This document shows, in pieces, positions 45,374 through 55,682 of a stretch of 64,000 nt of DNA. The notes under the pieces are model-generated. The model was given only the letters and a program-made list of their open reading frames with translations, had not been told where the DNA came from and made no database searches. How positions within the stretch are numbered: position 1 is the first letter of the stretch; each line of letters opens with the position of its first letter. Position numbers and translations under genes: made by a program. This DNA is from Cornus controversa (Eukaryota > Streptophyta > Magnoliopsida > Cornales > Cornaceae): positions 26,217,797 through 26,281,796 of the forward strand of contig CM048850.1 in assembly GCA_026545225.1 (NCBI GenBank), in the 5' to 3' direction.

Positions 45374-47782
45374 CTAGTAAGGAGGAATGATGAATTTTCT
45401 GTCATGTCGTGAACCACCCCAATCTATGTCTGAAAATGCTCTAAGGGATAGTTCTAAAAAGGGAGTGTAATGAAAGCCAATATTAGTTATGCCCTTATAA
45501 TACATTGAAATCCTTTTGTCAATATTTAAATGAGAGAATTTTGAAGCACTTTGAAATTTTGTAGCAAACATGTGAATAGGTCTAAAAACAGTGAAGTGCA
45601 ATGAGTTTTTAAAAATGGACCTATCAATGCTAGTAAGAATGCACTTGGTAGAAGTCATTGATTTTGAGTTTTCCATACTACCCTTTTTCATTTTAGTAAA
45701 TTTGCATGCAATGTGAGTGGTATTTTCATGAATAGTGTACACATTACCAGAAGCTCTAGATGCAAAAAGAATGGTCTTTCCAGATAGTTTGTCAATAACT
45801 TTGCAATCATCTTTATCAAATAGAACTAGGTTACCATTATCACAAAATTGACTGACACTAAGCAAATTGTGTTTAAGACCTTCTACATAGAGCACATTTT
45901 CTAACTTAAGCATTTCTTTGGTTTCAGGTATGGTGCCTCTTCCAACTATTTTTCCTTTCTTATTATCACCAAAGATGACAAGACCACCATCATATGTTTC
46001 TAAATAGCTAAATTTGGTCTTGTCTCCTGTCATGTGCCTAGAACACCCACTATCAATATACCACTTAGTATTAGCATTCGAAACTTTCAAAGAAGTGTAC
46101 ACAAGCATGCTTACAGAGTTCAAATTCTTTGGGATCCACATCATTTTAGTTTTCACAAAACCTCTTGATGATTTAGGTGCATGGTGCAAGTGTAGATCTG
46201 TCTTTCTAACATACATGGGTTTTAGCTTCACATAATTAGGGCATGCATTGATCCTAGAGACATACTCAGCCCTAGATTGATGATAAGCATTGTACAATAA
46301 CTCATATTTAGGTCTAGTAGCAACATCTATGTAAGGATATGAAGTGTAGATACCACCATTTTTAGCTTTGACAAAAACTGAGCGAGTTTTGTTTGATTGT
46401 ACCTGAGTGGCTTTGTCATCATTAAAGCCAATACCTGTCTTGCCCAATTGCTTCGTGGATTGTTCCCAAATTTCATTCATTCTTTGAGATCTTTCTTCTA
46501 AGAATGTGTTAAGTTCAAGTTTGCACCTCTTTGTACTCCAACTAGCTTCTTGTGACCTATTTTCGGCAAGGTAGCAAACAATTAGAGAAATAGAGCATAG
46601 AGTGGACAATTTTACCCTTATATGATTGATGAGTAGTTCCTTTGACTTCTGCAGTTCTAGATTGACCATTTTCAACTGCTTCTTCTGAACACTGCACTTT
46701 TGGGCCAATCTTTCACATTCTGCAAGAACTTCATCAATCTCGTAATCCTCTTCATCTTCAGATTCTGACTGATCTTTTTCTTCAGATTCTGACTGATTAG
46801 TTTCTGATTCTTGAACTGCCATAAATAGATAATCTTCTTCATCACTCTCATTAGATAGATCTTGTTGCTCCTCCTCTGAACTTGAAACCCCACCAATATA
46901 AAGGGCCTTTTTATTGCCCTTCCCTTTGAACTTTGGGGCATCATAATACTTGTGTTTCTTTGTTTTGGGAACATTAGGACAATTCACAATGTAATGTCCT
47001 TGTCTTCCACATCCAAAACAATTTTGGCCTTGTAGTTGCTTGGACTTCTTTCTCATCTTGAACCTTCTGAATTTTCTTGCCACATATGTCATTTCATCTT
47101 CAGACTCTTCTGAACTTGATCCTTGCTTGTTTGAAATTTCAACTTCCTTAGCTTTCAGAGCTGATTCTTTCCTTAATGCGAAGGGAGGTCCAATTCTCAT
47201 CTCATAGGCAGTGAGAGATGATTCTAGCTCATCAATGGACATTCTGGAGATATCTTTGTCTTCTAGTATAGTAACCTTGGGATTGAACCGTTCAGTCATG
47301 GTGCGCAGTATCTTTTTGCACACCACTTTGTCTTCGATGTCTTCACCAAGGGCTCTCATGTCATTGACAACTTCCTTAATTCTGAATAGATAATCAGCCA
47401 CGGTTTCTTTCTCATCCATCTTGATACCATCAAACTTAACTTGATGAAGCTGAATCTTGTTTTCTTTGATGGTGTTGCTTCCTTCGTGCGCAGTTACCAA
47501 TGAGTCCCAAATTTCCTTTGCACTTTTGCAATTCTTGACTCTTGTGAATTCTTGCTTCAGTAATGCCTTGTATAAGGCATTTCTAGCCTTTCCATCAATT
47601 GATTTTGCTAATTTGTCGGTTGCTGAGAGATTTGTAGGATCAAGAATGACAACGCCTTCCAATGTAGCATGCCAAACATCATAAGAGATAGATAATAGGA
47701 AGGCCTCCATTTTAATCCTCCAAGTGTCAAAACTTGTGCCATCAAAAACAGGAGCCTTGTGAGTGGAACTGTCTTCAGCCAT
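45374..47782 (-). CDS. gag: Gag-protease polyprotein of the SIRE-like element, pol deleted
   Basis: An intact 802-codon frame from ATG 47782. It starts with a copia gag domain of UBN2/DUF4219 type (FDGTSFDTWRIKMEAFL; AKEIWDSLVTAHEG; LFRIKEVVNDMRALGE). A zinc knuckle CFGCGRQGHYIVNC lies at about residues 255-268, then an acidic Ser/Glu stretch (300-350) and a coiled coil. The aspartic protease has WYIDSGCSRHMTG at about residue 573 and LKHNLLSVSQFCD. After about residue 690 the normal integrase is missing. The frame passes through unfamiliar sequence and ends in a piece of copia RNase H (AFSDIDWGGSRHDRK). It would supply capsid and protease only. That the frame is still open fits very recent insertion. 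Confidence 0.85.
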   Translation of the reverse strand: MAEDSSTHKAPVFDGTSFDTWRIKMEAFLLSISYDVWHATLEGVVILDPTNLSATDKLAKSIDGKARNALYKALLKQEFTRVKNCKSAKEIWDSLVTAHEGSNTIKENKIQLHQVKFDGIKMDEKETVADYLFRIKEVVNDMRALGEDIEDKVVCKKILRTMTERFNPKVTILEDKDISRMSIDELESSLTAYEMRIGPPFALRKESALKAKEVEISNKQGSSSEESEDEMTYVARKFRRFKMRKKSKQLQGQNCFGCGRQGHYIVNCPNVPKTKKHKYYDAPKFKGKGNKKALYIGGVSSSEEEQQDLSNESDEEDYLFMAVQESETNQSESEEKDQSESEDEEDYEIDEVLAECERLAQKCSVQKKQLKMVNLELQKSKELLINHIRVKLSTLCSISLIVCYLAENRSQEASWSTKRCKLELNTFLEERSQRMNEIWEQSTKQLGKTGIGFNDDKATQVQSNKTRSVFVKAKNGGIYTSYPYIDVATRPKYELLYNAYHQSRAEYVSRINACPNYVKLKPMYVRKTDLHLHHAPKSSRGFVKTKMMWIPKNLNSVSMLVYTSLKVSNANTKWYIDSGCSRHMTGDKTKFSYLETYDGGLVIFGDNKKGKIVGRGTIPETKEMLKLENVLYVEGLKHNLLSVSQFCDNGNLVLFDKDDCKVIDKLSGKTILFASRASGNVYTIHENTTHIACKFTKMKKGSMENSKSMTSTKCILTSIDRSIFKNSLHFTVFRPIHMFATKFQSASKFSHLNIDKRISMYYKGITNIGFHYTPFLELSLRAFSDIDWGGSRHDRKFIIPPY

Positions 47783-47828
47783 ACTTAGGATCTTTACTGC
47801 CGGTGGTTAAACCAAGAAATGCAGACTT

Positions 47829-47842
47829 GTGCTCTGATACCA
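47829..47842 (-). other. Primer-binding site, initiator tRNA-Met
   Basis: On the - strand TGGTATCAGAGCAC lies two bases past the 5' LTR. This is the standard plant copia primer site, complementary to the 3' end of initiator tRNA-Met. Confidence 0.9.
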
Positions 47843-47844
47843 AT

Positions 47845-50375
47845 TGATGAACCTAGAGGGGGAGGGGGTGAATAGGTTCTTTAATTTTTCTTCCTAATAT
47901 TGCAAGTTTGGCTGGAACATGCAATCACACAATTTGATGGACACACAGATTTATAGAGGAAACCCCAAGGTGGGGAAAAACCTCTTCGAACTGAGCTCCA
48001 CTATGTCTGAAAGGGTAGTACAGTGAATCTCTCAATCACTCTCTCACTCACCCAACTCACAACATAGTTCGCTCCAGCACTCACCCAGTTCACAACCTCC
48101 CTAGGCCTGAACCACTCTCACCAAATCTCACAACAGCTTTTCCGCTCTCAATCCCAACTTGGACTTCCCAAAGCCCAAGCTATCTCACCTCAATCTCACC
48201 ACAATCACTCACACTCCCCCTGTCCAAAGTATCCCTATACTTGGACTGTACATAGTGATAGTGGAGTCAGTTCGATGTCTTGAGCAGCGGCACTTCAAGC
48301 TTTGTAACTTGGTCTTCAAAGTTAATCTTCAACTCTGATATGGTCTTCAAAGAAAAGTCTTCAAATCTTCAACCTCTGATAGGTAGTCTTCAAGGTCTGG
48401 TACGACAATGACTCGGTCACTTGTCTTCTTGGCAGATCATGACACTTGAACTTCTTCAATAATATGCTTCAATAAGAACACCCTCAAGGTGTGGCTACAA
48501 CGAACTTGTAGTAGATGCTCCCTTTCAAGGAATCGCAATCTCAGCTTCTTTAAAACTCTACATTAGCTTGATCTTCTTCATGATCAAATACTCTTGCTAT
48601 TCTTGAATTTTGAACCTGTTCCAATGATTTAAACACAACTGCAACTAGGGAAGACGTTAGTAGCATAAGCAGTTTAAGATATAAATAGCAATTTAAGATT
48701 GACACATTAGCAATTCCAAATTAGTAAAACAGAATTCCAAATCAGCAAAACAGAATTCCAAGTGCACAGAATTAATTCCAAATTAACAGAACGAATTCCA
48801 AATCAGCAGATTCAATTCCAGATTAGCTGAACGAATTCCAAATCAGCAGATTCAATTCCAGATTAGCTGAACGAATTCCAAATCAGCACAGTATAGTCTT
48901 AACCATCAGCATAGTGTAATGTCACAAATCAGCATAGATATATTTTCAGCACACGAGAATGCAGCATATAATAATTTCAGCACACAAGAATTCATCATAT
49001 AATAATTTCAGCGCAGCAATATAAATCAGCAATATTCAAATTTCAATTCAGCAACTTGGTCATTAAAAGCAGCATTTCAGCAATTTTGATTCAGCACATT
49101 CAGCATTGAGGAAGTCAGCAAACTCAGCATTTTAACCCAGCAAATTCAGCATTATGAAATCAGCAAACTCAGCATATTAACTCAGCAAATTCAGCATTAT
49201 TTAACCCAAAAACTCAGCAATATGAACAGCATTTTTAGCATCAAAAATTTCAGCAAATGAACAGCTTTTACAGCACCATATGGACAGCAAGAAATCAGTA
49301 TTTTAAACAGCCATTATTCAGCATTTAAAAATCAGCATTCAGAATTTCAAGACAGCAATAATCAGCAAGCAACTTCAAACAAGTATTTTGAATTCAGAAA
49401 ATTTATTTCTAGCAAACAACTTCAATCAACCAAAATCAAATTAAGAAAATATTTCCAGCAACCCAACTTCAATCAACAAGATCAAGTTCAAGCATCAAAG
49501 ATATGTGGAATGAAAGAACTGAAGTTTAAGGAAAGGTTATACCAAAATTTTAGTGATTCTGCTTCATGTGATTTAGGAAGAACCGATGGATCTGGATTTC
49601 GTGCTCTTGAATAAATGAGGCTTTATACACACGGACTGAAGATGTAGATCAGAAGCCACAAAATACTAGTGAAGCTCATGCACGGTTTGTAATCTTGAAG
49701 CTGCTATTTGGAGTCACGAAGCTGCTGATTTGAAACCCCAAAGTTATCGTTCGCCATCCTTGAAGCTGCTAGTTTGAATTCACACAGCTGTAGGCAGCCA
49801 TGAAAGGCGACGAGTACACTTAGAGAAGAAAGAGCTTCGCTGGTTGGGCGGCCATGGGAGGTGACAGAACCCGTTTTCTTCTTTCTCTCTCTATCTCTTT
49901 CTCTCCCTCTCTTTTCCCCTTTGTATTTCCAGCCGCACCCTCTCATCTTACATACACCTTCTATTTATATCATGTATAAAGCAACCCACATGTCCACTCC
50001 TCAAAACCCTAGCATCAAATAGATATATCAATATATCTCACACTGTCAGCCGAGAATGGTATACATCATGTGCTTCTCTCTTGCTTTTTCTAATCAACAT
50101 TGGCCCACAGAATTTTCCTTTCTTTTTTTTTAAAACAACATCACCTAACCCTTTATGTTAATACACACTAAACTCTCTGCCACCTCATATTATGAACAAA
50201 TTACAAACCAAAGCATATGTCCCTGCAATTTCGTTAGTGCAAATACATAGAGAGATATAATAGCGCATGACAATCAATTAAATAAAACAACTACTTGAAA
50301 TGACACAAATGCCCCTCTAGATCCTTTTGACATTAAAACTTGGGCAAACATATTCATGGACTTTCCGGACCATCA
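47845..50375 (-). repeat. 5' LTR of the SIRE-like element (right copy)
   Basis: 2531 bp, practically identical to the left LTR. As the 5' LTR in element orientation it would drive transcription leftwards; TATAAATAG on the - strand lies at 49961-49969. The CAGCA array occupies about 48695-49395. Confidence 0.95.
49961..49969 (-). promoter_or_regulatory. TATA box of the SIRE-like 5' LTR
   Basis: CTATTTATA on the + strand, TATAAATAG on the - strand, about 400 bp inside the LTR from its upstream end. It precedes the transcribed R-U5 part, which is therefore about 2.1 kb. Confidence 0.5.
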
Positions 50376-50671
50376 GTATCAAACTTGGTACTAGCCACTA
50401 GCCCGTATCTTTTGAAAAAATCAATTTTTGTTGATGTTTGATGTGGTAACAATTTTGTGGGGAGGGGCCCCGTCTCGTCCCACCCCTTTTAAAATTTTAA
50501 ACGGGCCGGGGACGGGGTGGGGTTTCTCCCAACGGGGCGGGGATGGGTTTTGAAATTCCGTCTCATTCCAAACCTGCGGTGGGTTTGGGAATAGTTTTGA
50601 AGGCAGCGGAGCGGGGACGAGTTTAGGCAAACCCGTGCCGTACCCGCCCCTTTGCCATCCCTAGAAACAAG

Positions 50672-50862
50672 GGAGCAACTCTTGTGTGAGTGGGTGAGGT
50701 AGACAAACTGACGTGCTGTGAGTGAGTGTGTCTTGTGTGTAAGACTCGTATACAAAGCCTTAATATGAGTGAGTTGTTATAGTGTCCAAATACTTGTGTG
50801 TATTATTGTGTATTAATAAAACCTTGTATTTTGTATCCTCGTCTTGTCATTTAAATTCAACA
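50672..50862 (+). repeat. 5' LTR of the gag-only element, right part
   Basis: Continues the LTR after the MITE's second GAAACAAG and ends TTCAACA at 50862. It contains AATAAAACC (about 50814), a likely polyadenylation signal. Confidence 0.85.
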
Positions 50863-50865
50863 ATT

Positions 50866-50878
50866 TGGTATCAGAACC
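50866..50878 (+). other. Primer-binding site of the gag-only element
   Basis: TGGTATCAGAACC starts three bases after the LTR. It matches the initiator tRNA-Met site TGGTATCAGAGCC with one substitution. Confidence 0.85.
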
Positions 50879-51074
50879 AGACGGTCAAGGACCGTCGCCT
50901 AGAAGAAGTACCGCCCAAAGCCAGATTGTCGTTGTAGACGAAGTGTTGCCGAAAGATTGGAAGTGGTCAGGGACCGCTTAGACGAAGTGATGTTAGTTGA
51001 TTATAAGAACACACAGTCGGGACTGTGAAGAACTGATTGGTCTGGGAACAAGCTTGATAAGGTACGTAATCAGT

Positions 51075-52234
51075 ATGGCAGACTTGACTAATGTAGCTGG
51101 CGGGATTACAAAGTTGAATCATAGCAATTATGAAATATGGAGCACTTGTCTAATGTCCTATTTTGAAGGATAAGATCAGTGGGAGATAATTGGTGGTAGC
51201 GACACCTTACCACCTCCCAGTGATAATGTTAAGGCATTGCAAAAATTTAAAATCAAATTGGGAAGGGCAATGTATGCACTCAAGATATCAGTAGATCCTG
51301 AATTATTGGGATACATTAAGGATGCAAGGACACCAAAGGACACGTGGGACACTCTCGCCTCACTCTTCTCAAAGATGAATGATGCTCGCCTTCAAATACT
51401 GGAGAACGAGTTAATGACTACCACACAAAAAGGATGTCAATTAGTCAATATTTTAAGAAAATAAAAGATTTATGCCGTGAAATATCGTTATTGGATCTTG
51501 AATAAAAAATTAGCGAGCAAAGGATGAGGAGAAGAATTATTCAATGCCTAAAGCCCGAATATAATGGATTTATTATGGCATAAGTGGGTGGCCAACTAAA
51601 CCCACTCTCGTTGGGTTGGAAAACTTGTTGTCCAACCAGGAGACACTAAACAAACAGATAAGTGGGTTCTTGATAAAGGATGAGGAGGAAGCACTATTTA
51701 GAAATAATAGAATAGGGAGAGCCAGAGTAAGCAAAAAGCTCACATGAAGAGAAGAGAAGCTTTCGTGTAGGGGGAACTCAACCGAATAGACAAAAAGACG
51801 GGCAACGCTATAAAGATTCCAGACGGCGTGACGTCGAATGCTTCAACTGCGGCAAGAAGGGCCATAATGCTCGAGATTGCTGGCATAAAAATGAGTCAGT
51901 AGAAGGAAACCTGGCAACATCTAATGCCCAGAAAATTAACTATGAAAAAGAATGGGACTTCGAAGCATCTTTCTTGGTGTTTGAATCCATAGAAGAAAAG
52001 TGCGACTTTGAAGCATCTTTTTTAGTGACATCCAAGAGCCAAGTAATTAACAATGAAGATGAGTTGGACTTTGAAGAATCTTGTTCGGTATTTGAGCACA
52101 CTGAAGCTGATTGTTGGGAAGAAGGGACTCAAGAGATGAAGCCCAAACTTCTTGTTGAGGAAATCAAAGAAGAAACACAGGAAGAAGAGGTAGTGGTTAC
52201 ACTACCAATCATAGAACCAGTGATTGAAGAATAA
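51075..52234 (+). pseudogene. gag: Copia-type gag of the gag-only element
   Basis: ATG 51075 (MADLTNVAGGITKLNHSNYE, then IWSTCLMSYFEG) is followed by a TAA near 51168. The same frame then continues as KIKLGRAMYALKISVD...TPKDTWDTLASLFSKMNDAR until about 51462. Later blocks lie in other frames. The knuckle CFNCGKKGHNARDC is at 51839-51880, and a Glu-rich tail (51974-52234) ends with TAA. This is the UBN2/DUF4219-like gag of copia elements. Frameshifts between about 51460 and 51840 show that it is decayed. No pol sequence follows before the 3' LTR. Confidence 0.75.
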
Positions 52235-52765
52235 AACGAAGTAACAACTGAGCATGTAGTTGCTAATGAACTGATCACTCCCGAAAGTCGAAGCTCGAGG
52301 ACGTATTGTGACTAAGGAAGCTGCAAAAGAAGCTAAATTGGAGAATAAAGAACCAATAATAATAAAGGCAGAAAAAGAAATTGAAGCACTGATGGAAAAT
52401 TAGACATGGGGTTAAGTGTCCAAATAATAGTTTAGGAGGTTTCTTTTTTAGAGAGAAGATAGTCCTGGGGGTTAAGTGTCCAAATAATAGTTCAAAAAAA
52501 TTTTTTGAGAGAGATAAAATAGTTGAAAATGCACTTAACCCGAATAAAAAATAAAAGAAGCTAACCGAAAATCATAACTTAGAAGCTCGACGAAGCAACG
52601 GAAGCTCAACCCAAAATATTCAAATGTTGCATTTGTTAAGAACGTCGGACTAGAACCACCAATATCTAAAGAAGCTTTTCAAGTCCCAAAACTTCAAGAG
52701 CTTCGAGATCAATTTGACACGATTACCTAAGGAAGCATTAAAAGAGAGTTAGTGCTGAGGGGGAG
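52235..52765 (+). other. 3' untranslated part of the gag-only element with polypurine tract
   Basis: Non-coding. A 25-bp block starting GGGGTTAAGTGTCC occurs twice (about 52410 and 52460). CTGAGGGGGAG at 52755-52765 is the polypurine tract just before the 3' LTR. Confidence 0.6.
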
Positions 52766-53026
52766 TGTTGAAGCTTCTTCACCGACTCTCTTTCTCTCTC
52801 TCTCAAAAGTTCCACCATCTACTCTCCATCTCTCCCTTTCCCTAGATATATCTATTTCTAGATATTTCTCTCATAGAAATCTCCTCTCCATATCTCTCTA
52901 TCTCTAAAAAGTTGAAAAGATAAAGAGTCGACTTTGTAAGTCGGTGGAGAACCAATATAAATAGCTATCTTGGGTTTTGTGTGTGTGTGGAGTGAAGACA
53001 CCAAGCTTTGATGTGAGTGAGCTAAC
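52766..53026 (+). repeat. 3' LTR of the gag-only element, left part
   Basis: TGTTGAAGCTTCTTCACCGA..., parallel to 42008 onwards, with ACCAATATAAATAGCTAT (TATA box near 52955). Cut at 53027 by Athila element 2. The same cut is seen at 2045/2046. Confidence 0.85.
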
Positions 53027-54524
53027 TGATAGGCATTGAATGTTATGCATTCTAGCCTCTTAACTTATGTATTTTATTCTCTTAGTGATAGATTATTTTG
53101 TTATTTTACTTCGTTTTAGTGTTTTCTGTATTTTCAGGGCCTTAATGATTATTTCAGTTAAAACCATGATTTTGGGCTTTTAAAGAAGACATCCAAGATG
53201 GTTAGATGAAGGCTACATCAAGCAAATCCATTCAACCATTTATTTCAACTCAAATCAGCCCATGGAAGAGGTCCAACAGAATTACAACTGCTTAAGAAGG
53301 TTTCGGGCCTGAAGCCCAAATCTGCGCTTAATACAATTTTAATCCCATTTTGGAAAACGGACCAGAAGTGTTATTTCTGAGCCTTAAATCAACTTAATTT
53401 CTATTTGAGTTAAACGAAATTCGATTCTGCACACTTTTGTATTTCACAAAAATTACGTGAATCGTACTTCTAGTAGGTCAAAAGTTGGGCCGAACGTAAG
53501 CACGAAAAACCCACCTAATTAGTGCTGTGGGAAAACCTAATTAATTCCTAATTGGATTAGGACTTTGGTGTATTCTCTTGAGGCATAAAGTGACGAATTA
53601 GAGGCTGAGTTGAGGGGAGATTGAGAAGAGATTGGAGAGTCTGAGAGAGCTTTTGGACAGAAAAGAAGACATACTTTGCAGACCATTGGAGAACGAAGTC
53701 TTACAAATAATTCATGAAGATGATGCCTTCTTCCTCAACCGTTGAAGCTTCTTCTTCTACCATGAGCGGCTAGTTCACCCACTAGGGTTTTGATGTAGCC
53801 CTAACAAAGCATCAATGGTTTGATTGTTTTAATTATTGGAGACCTTTATATACATGCATCGATTTTGTAATTTAGAGAATTCTTATTATAGAATTGAGCA
53901 ATAAAAGTCTTGTAAATTCAATATCAATGATTTCTTATCTTGTTTTAGATATTTAGTTGTTATTATTGAACTCAATCTCTCTTATTTTTTGTGATTATGA
54001 GAGCGATTATTATACAATGGTAATCACTGAATATATTATTAAAAGCTTTGATGGATTATACCTAGAGAAGATGAACCATAATGCACCCTATATTAGAGTA
54101 GTTAGGCAGATGGTCCATGCCAATCGAAGATAGTCCATGACTTAGCCATAATTATATGTTTACTTGACGGATGAAGGTGAGCTTGTAGCCACCGACACCA
54201 CTTATGCATGATGTAATTCTCCATAATTAATTCAATTGACCATTGATTGTGGAGTTAGTGGTGAAGTCATATACCCTAAATTTCTCTCATATTATCTTCA
54301 CTTCCTATTTCCTTTGATTTATTTTATTTTGCTTTTTAATTAGTTTAAATATTAAAATCAGAATTCTTTTCTTCTAAATTTAATTAGAATTAATTCCGTA
54401 TTCCAACTCATCAGACCATAATCCATGAGGTTCAACACTCCTTTCAATAGCCCTATTCTGCAAGAAATTCGTTCTATTACGAAGTGTGGTAATTATAATT
54501 TGAGACGCACTCACACACGAATCA
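53027..54524 (+). repeat. 5' LTR of Athila element 2
   Basis: 1498 bp, TGATAGGCATTGAATG...CACACGAATCA, closely similar to 2046-3540. Many differences are C/T or G/A changes at former CG sites. Confidence 0.9.
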
Positions 54525-54529
54525 ATTTT

Positions 54530-54547
54530 TGGCACCGTTGCCAGGGA
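54530..54547 (+). other. Primer-binding site, tRNA-Asp type, mutated
   Basis: TGGCACCGTTGCCAGGGA differs from the tRNA-Asp complement at two sites, both G to A at CG dinucleotides, as expected from decay of methylated cytosines. Confidence 0.8.
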
Positions 54548-54783
54548 TTATCTATTGGATTGATTGGATTTTAGAGAATTAATTTTCATTGGATTTTTAG
54601 TTTAGGAAATTTTTATATTTTGTTTTTGTTTTCTTTTCAGGTGCTTTTCATTAATATGTGCAAGGTCGTCGTTCTGTAGCTGATCCTTTGATACCTCTTG
54701 ATCCTGAGCCTGAACGTACCCTTAGATAACAGAGGAACATCCCTATTGATACCATTGTACAAGAGGAAGAATTAATTGAAGAC

Positions 54784-55682
54784 ATGGGAGAAGAGAGGAA
54801 TAACAACCTTGTTCCTAATACTGATGGAGAAAGGGCTAGATTACTTAGGGACTACTATGTTCCTGAGACATACACTTCATCAGCTAATTTTCAACTGTCT
54901 AATGTCACAGTACAGAATTATGAGATCAAGTCCAGCATTATTCAGATGCTACCATCCTATTTTGGGCTGACTCAAGAAGACCCTTACAAGCATCTAGATG
55001 AATTCATTAAAGTGTGCTCAACTACCAAAATCCACAACTTCTCTGAAGATGCTTTCAGAATGAGACTTTTTCCAATCTCCCTAAAAAATAAAGCAAACTA
55101 TTGGTTCAATTCTCTACCGACAGGTTCTATCACGACTTGGACTCAGATGCAACATGAGTTCCTCAAGAAGTATTTTCCGATAGGCCTTCTCCCAATCAGT
55201 TCAGACGTGCTGTCACTGGTTTCTCCCAACATAAGGGGGAATAATTTTATGAGACATGGGAAAGATTCAAGGACCTTCTTAGGAAGTGTCCTCATCATCA
55301 AGTTCCTAAGTGGCAACTAGTGCAGAGTTTTCATGAAGGGCTGACAGAAGCCAACAGACAGATGGTTGATGCATCTTGTGGAGGTACTTTTATGTTGAAG
55401 AGTGAAGAAGAGGCATCGACCTTATTTGAAAATCTTAGTGACAACTCTCTACAACATGTGTCCTCTACTCGTTCTAGCAGACTTGCCACTACAAGGAAGA
55501 CTTATGAGATTTTTGAGGTTGGTGCTTCAGAAGCTATACCAATTGACATTGATTTAATTGCACAGAAGCTAGTAGCAATTATGGCTGCCAATCAAACTCC
55601 TTATACTTCAAATTCTTTATTGCTAGGCCCTTATAAATTTTGCTCTAGTCCTATGCATAATGTGAGCAATTGTTCTTCAATG
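54784..55682 (+). pseudogene. gag: Family-A gag fragment of Athila element 2
   Basis: ATG 54784 (MGEERNNNLVPN); near-identical to 3818-4714 of element 1. The CAA that became TAA at 4184 in element 1 is intact here (MQHEFLKKYFP). A small frameshift near 55175 disrupts the gene, and the shared TAA lies near 55243. The later part (QSFHEGLTEANRQMVD..., from 55320) is in another frame. Homology to element 1 stops at TTCTTCAATG. Confidence 0.8.

Larger units (their letters stand above)
42750..50375 (-). mobile_element. Young non-autonomous SIRE-like Ty1/copia element
   Basis: A 7626-bp element in reverse orientation, flanked by GTATC (42745-42749 and 50376-50380). Two 2531-bp LTRs of equal length differ, as far as I could see, at two positions (near 43160/48276 and 44542/49637). 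The internal region is only 2564 bp and encodes gag and protease fused to a short RNase H tail; integrase and reverse transcriptase are absent. Very long LTRs, a Met-tRNA primer site and doubled polypurine tracts suggest the SIRE/Maximus lineage. It must have moved with enzymes from another element. Confidence 0.9.
42264..50663. mobile_element. hAT-type MITE with 8-bp TSD, split by a copia insertion
   Basis: The ends TAGGGATGGCAA (42264) and TTGCCATCCCTA (50663) are perfect inverted repeats, and GAAACAAG flanks both sides (42256-42263 and 50664-50671). An 8-bp duplication and this terminal repeat point to a hAT-superfamily MITE. Its own sequence is 42264-42744 plus 50381-50663, with G-rich subterminal blocks (ACGGGACGGGTTCGGG; GGCCGGGGACGGGG). 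The interior is taken up by the SIRE-like element 42750-50375. Confidence 0.9.
42008..53026 (+). mobile_element. Gag-only (TR-GAG-like) copia element carrying nested insertions
   Basis: Without its insertions this is a short element: a 5' LTR (42008-42263 plus 50672-50862, about 447 bp), a 1.9-kb internal region (50863-52765) with an initiator-tRNA-Met primer site, a copia-type gag and a polypurine tract, and a 3' LTR starting at 52766. No protease, integrase, RT or RNase H is present and there is no room for them. That matches the non-autonomous TR-GAG class. The 5' LTR is split by a hAT MITE that itself holds a SIRE-like element; the 3' LTR is split by Athila element 2 at 53027, its remainder being off the window. 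Confidence 0.75.
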
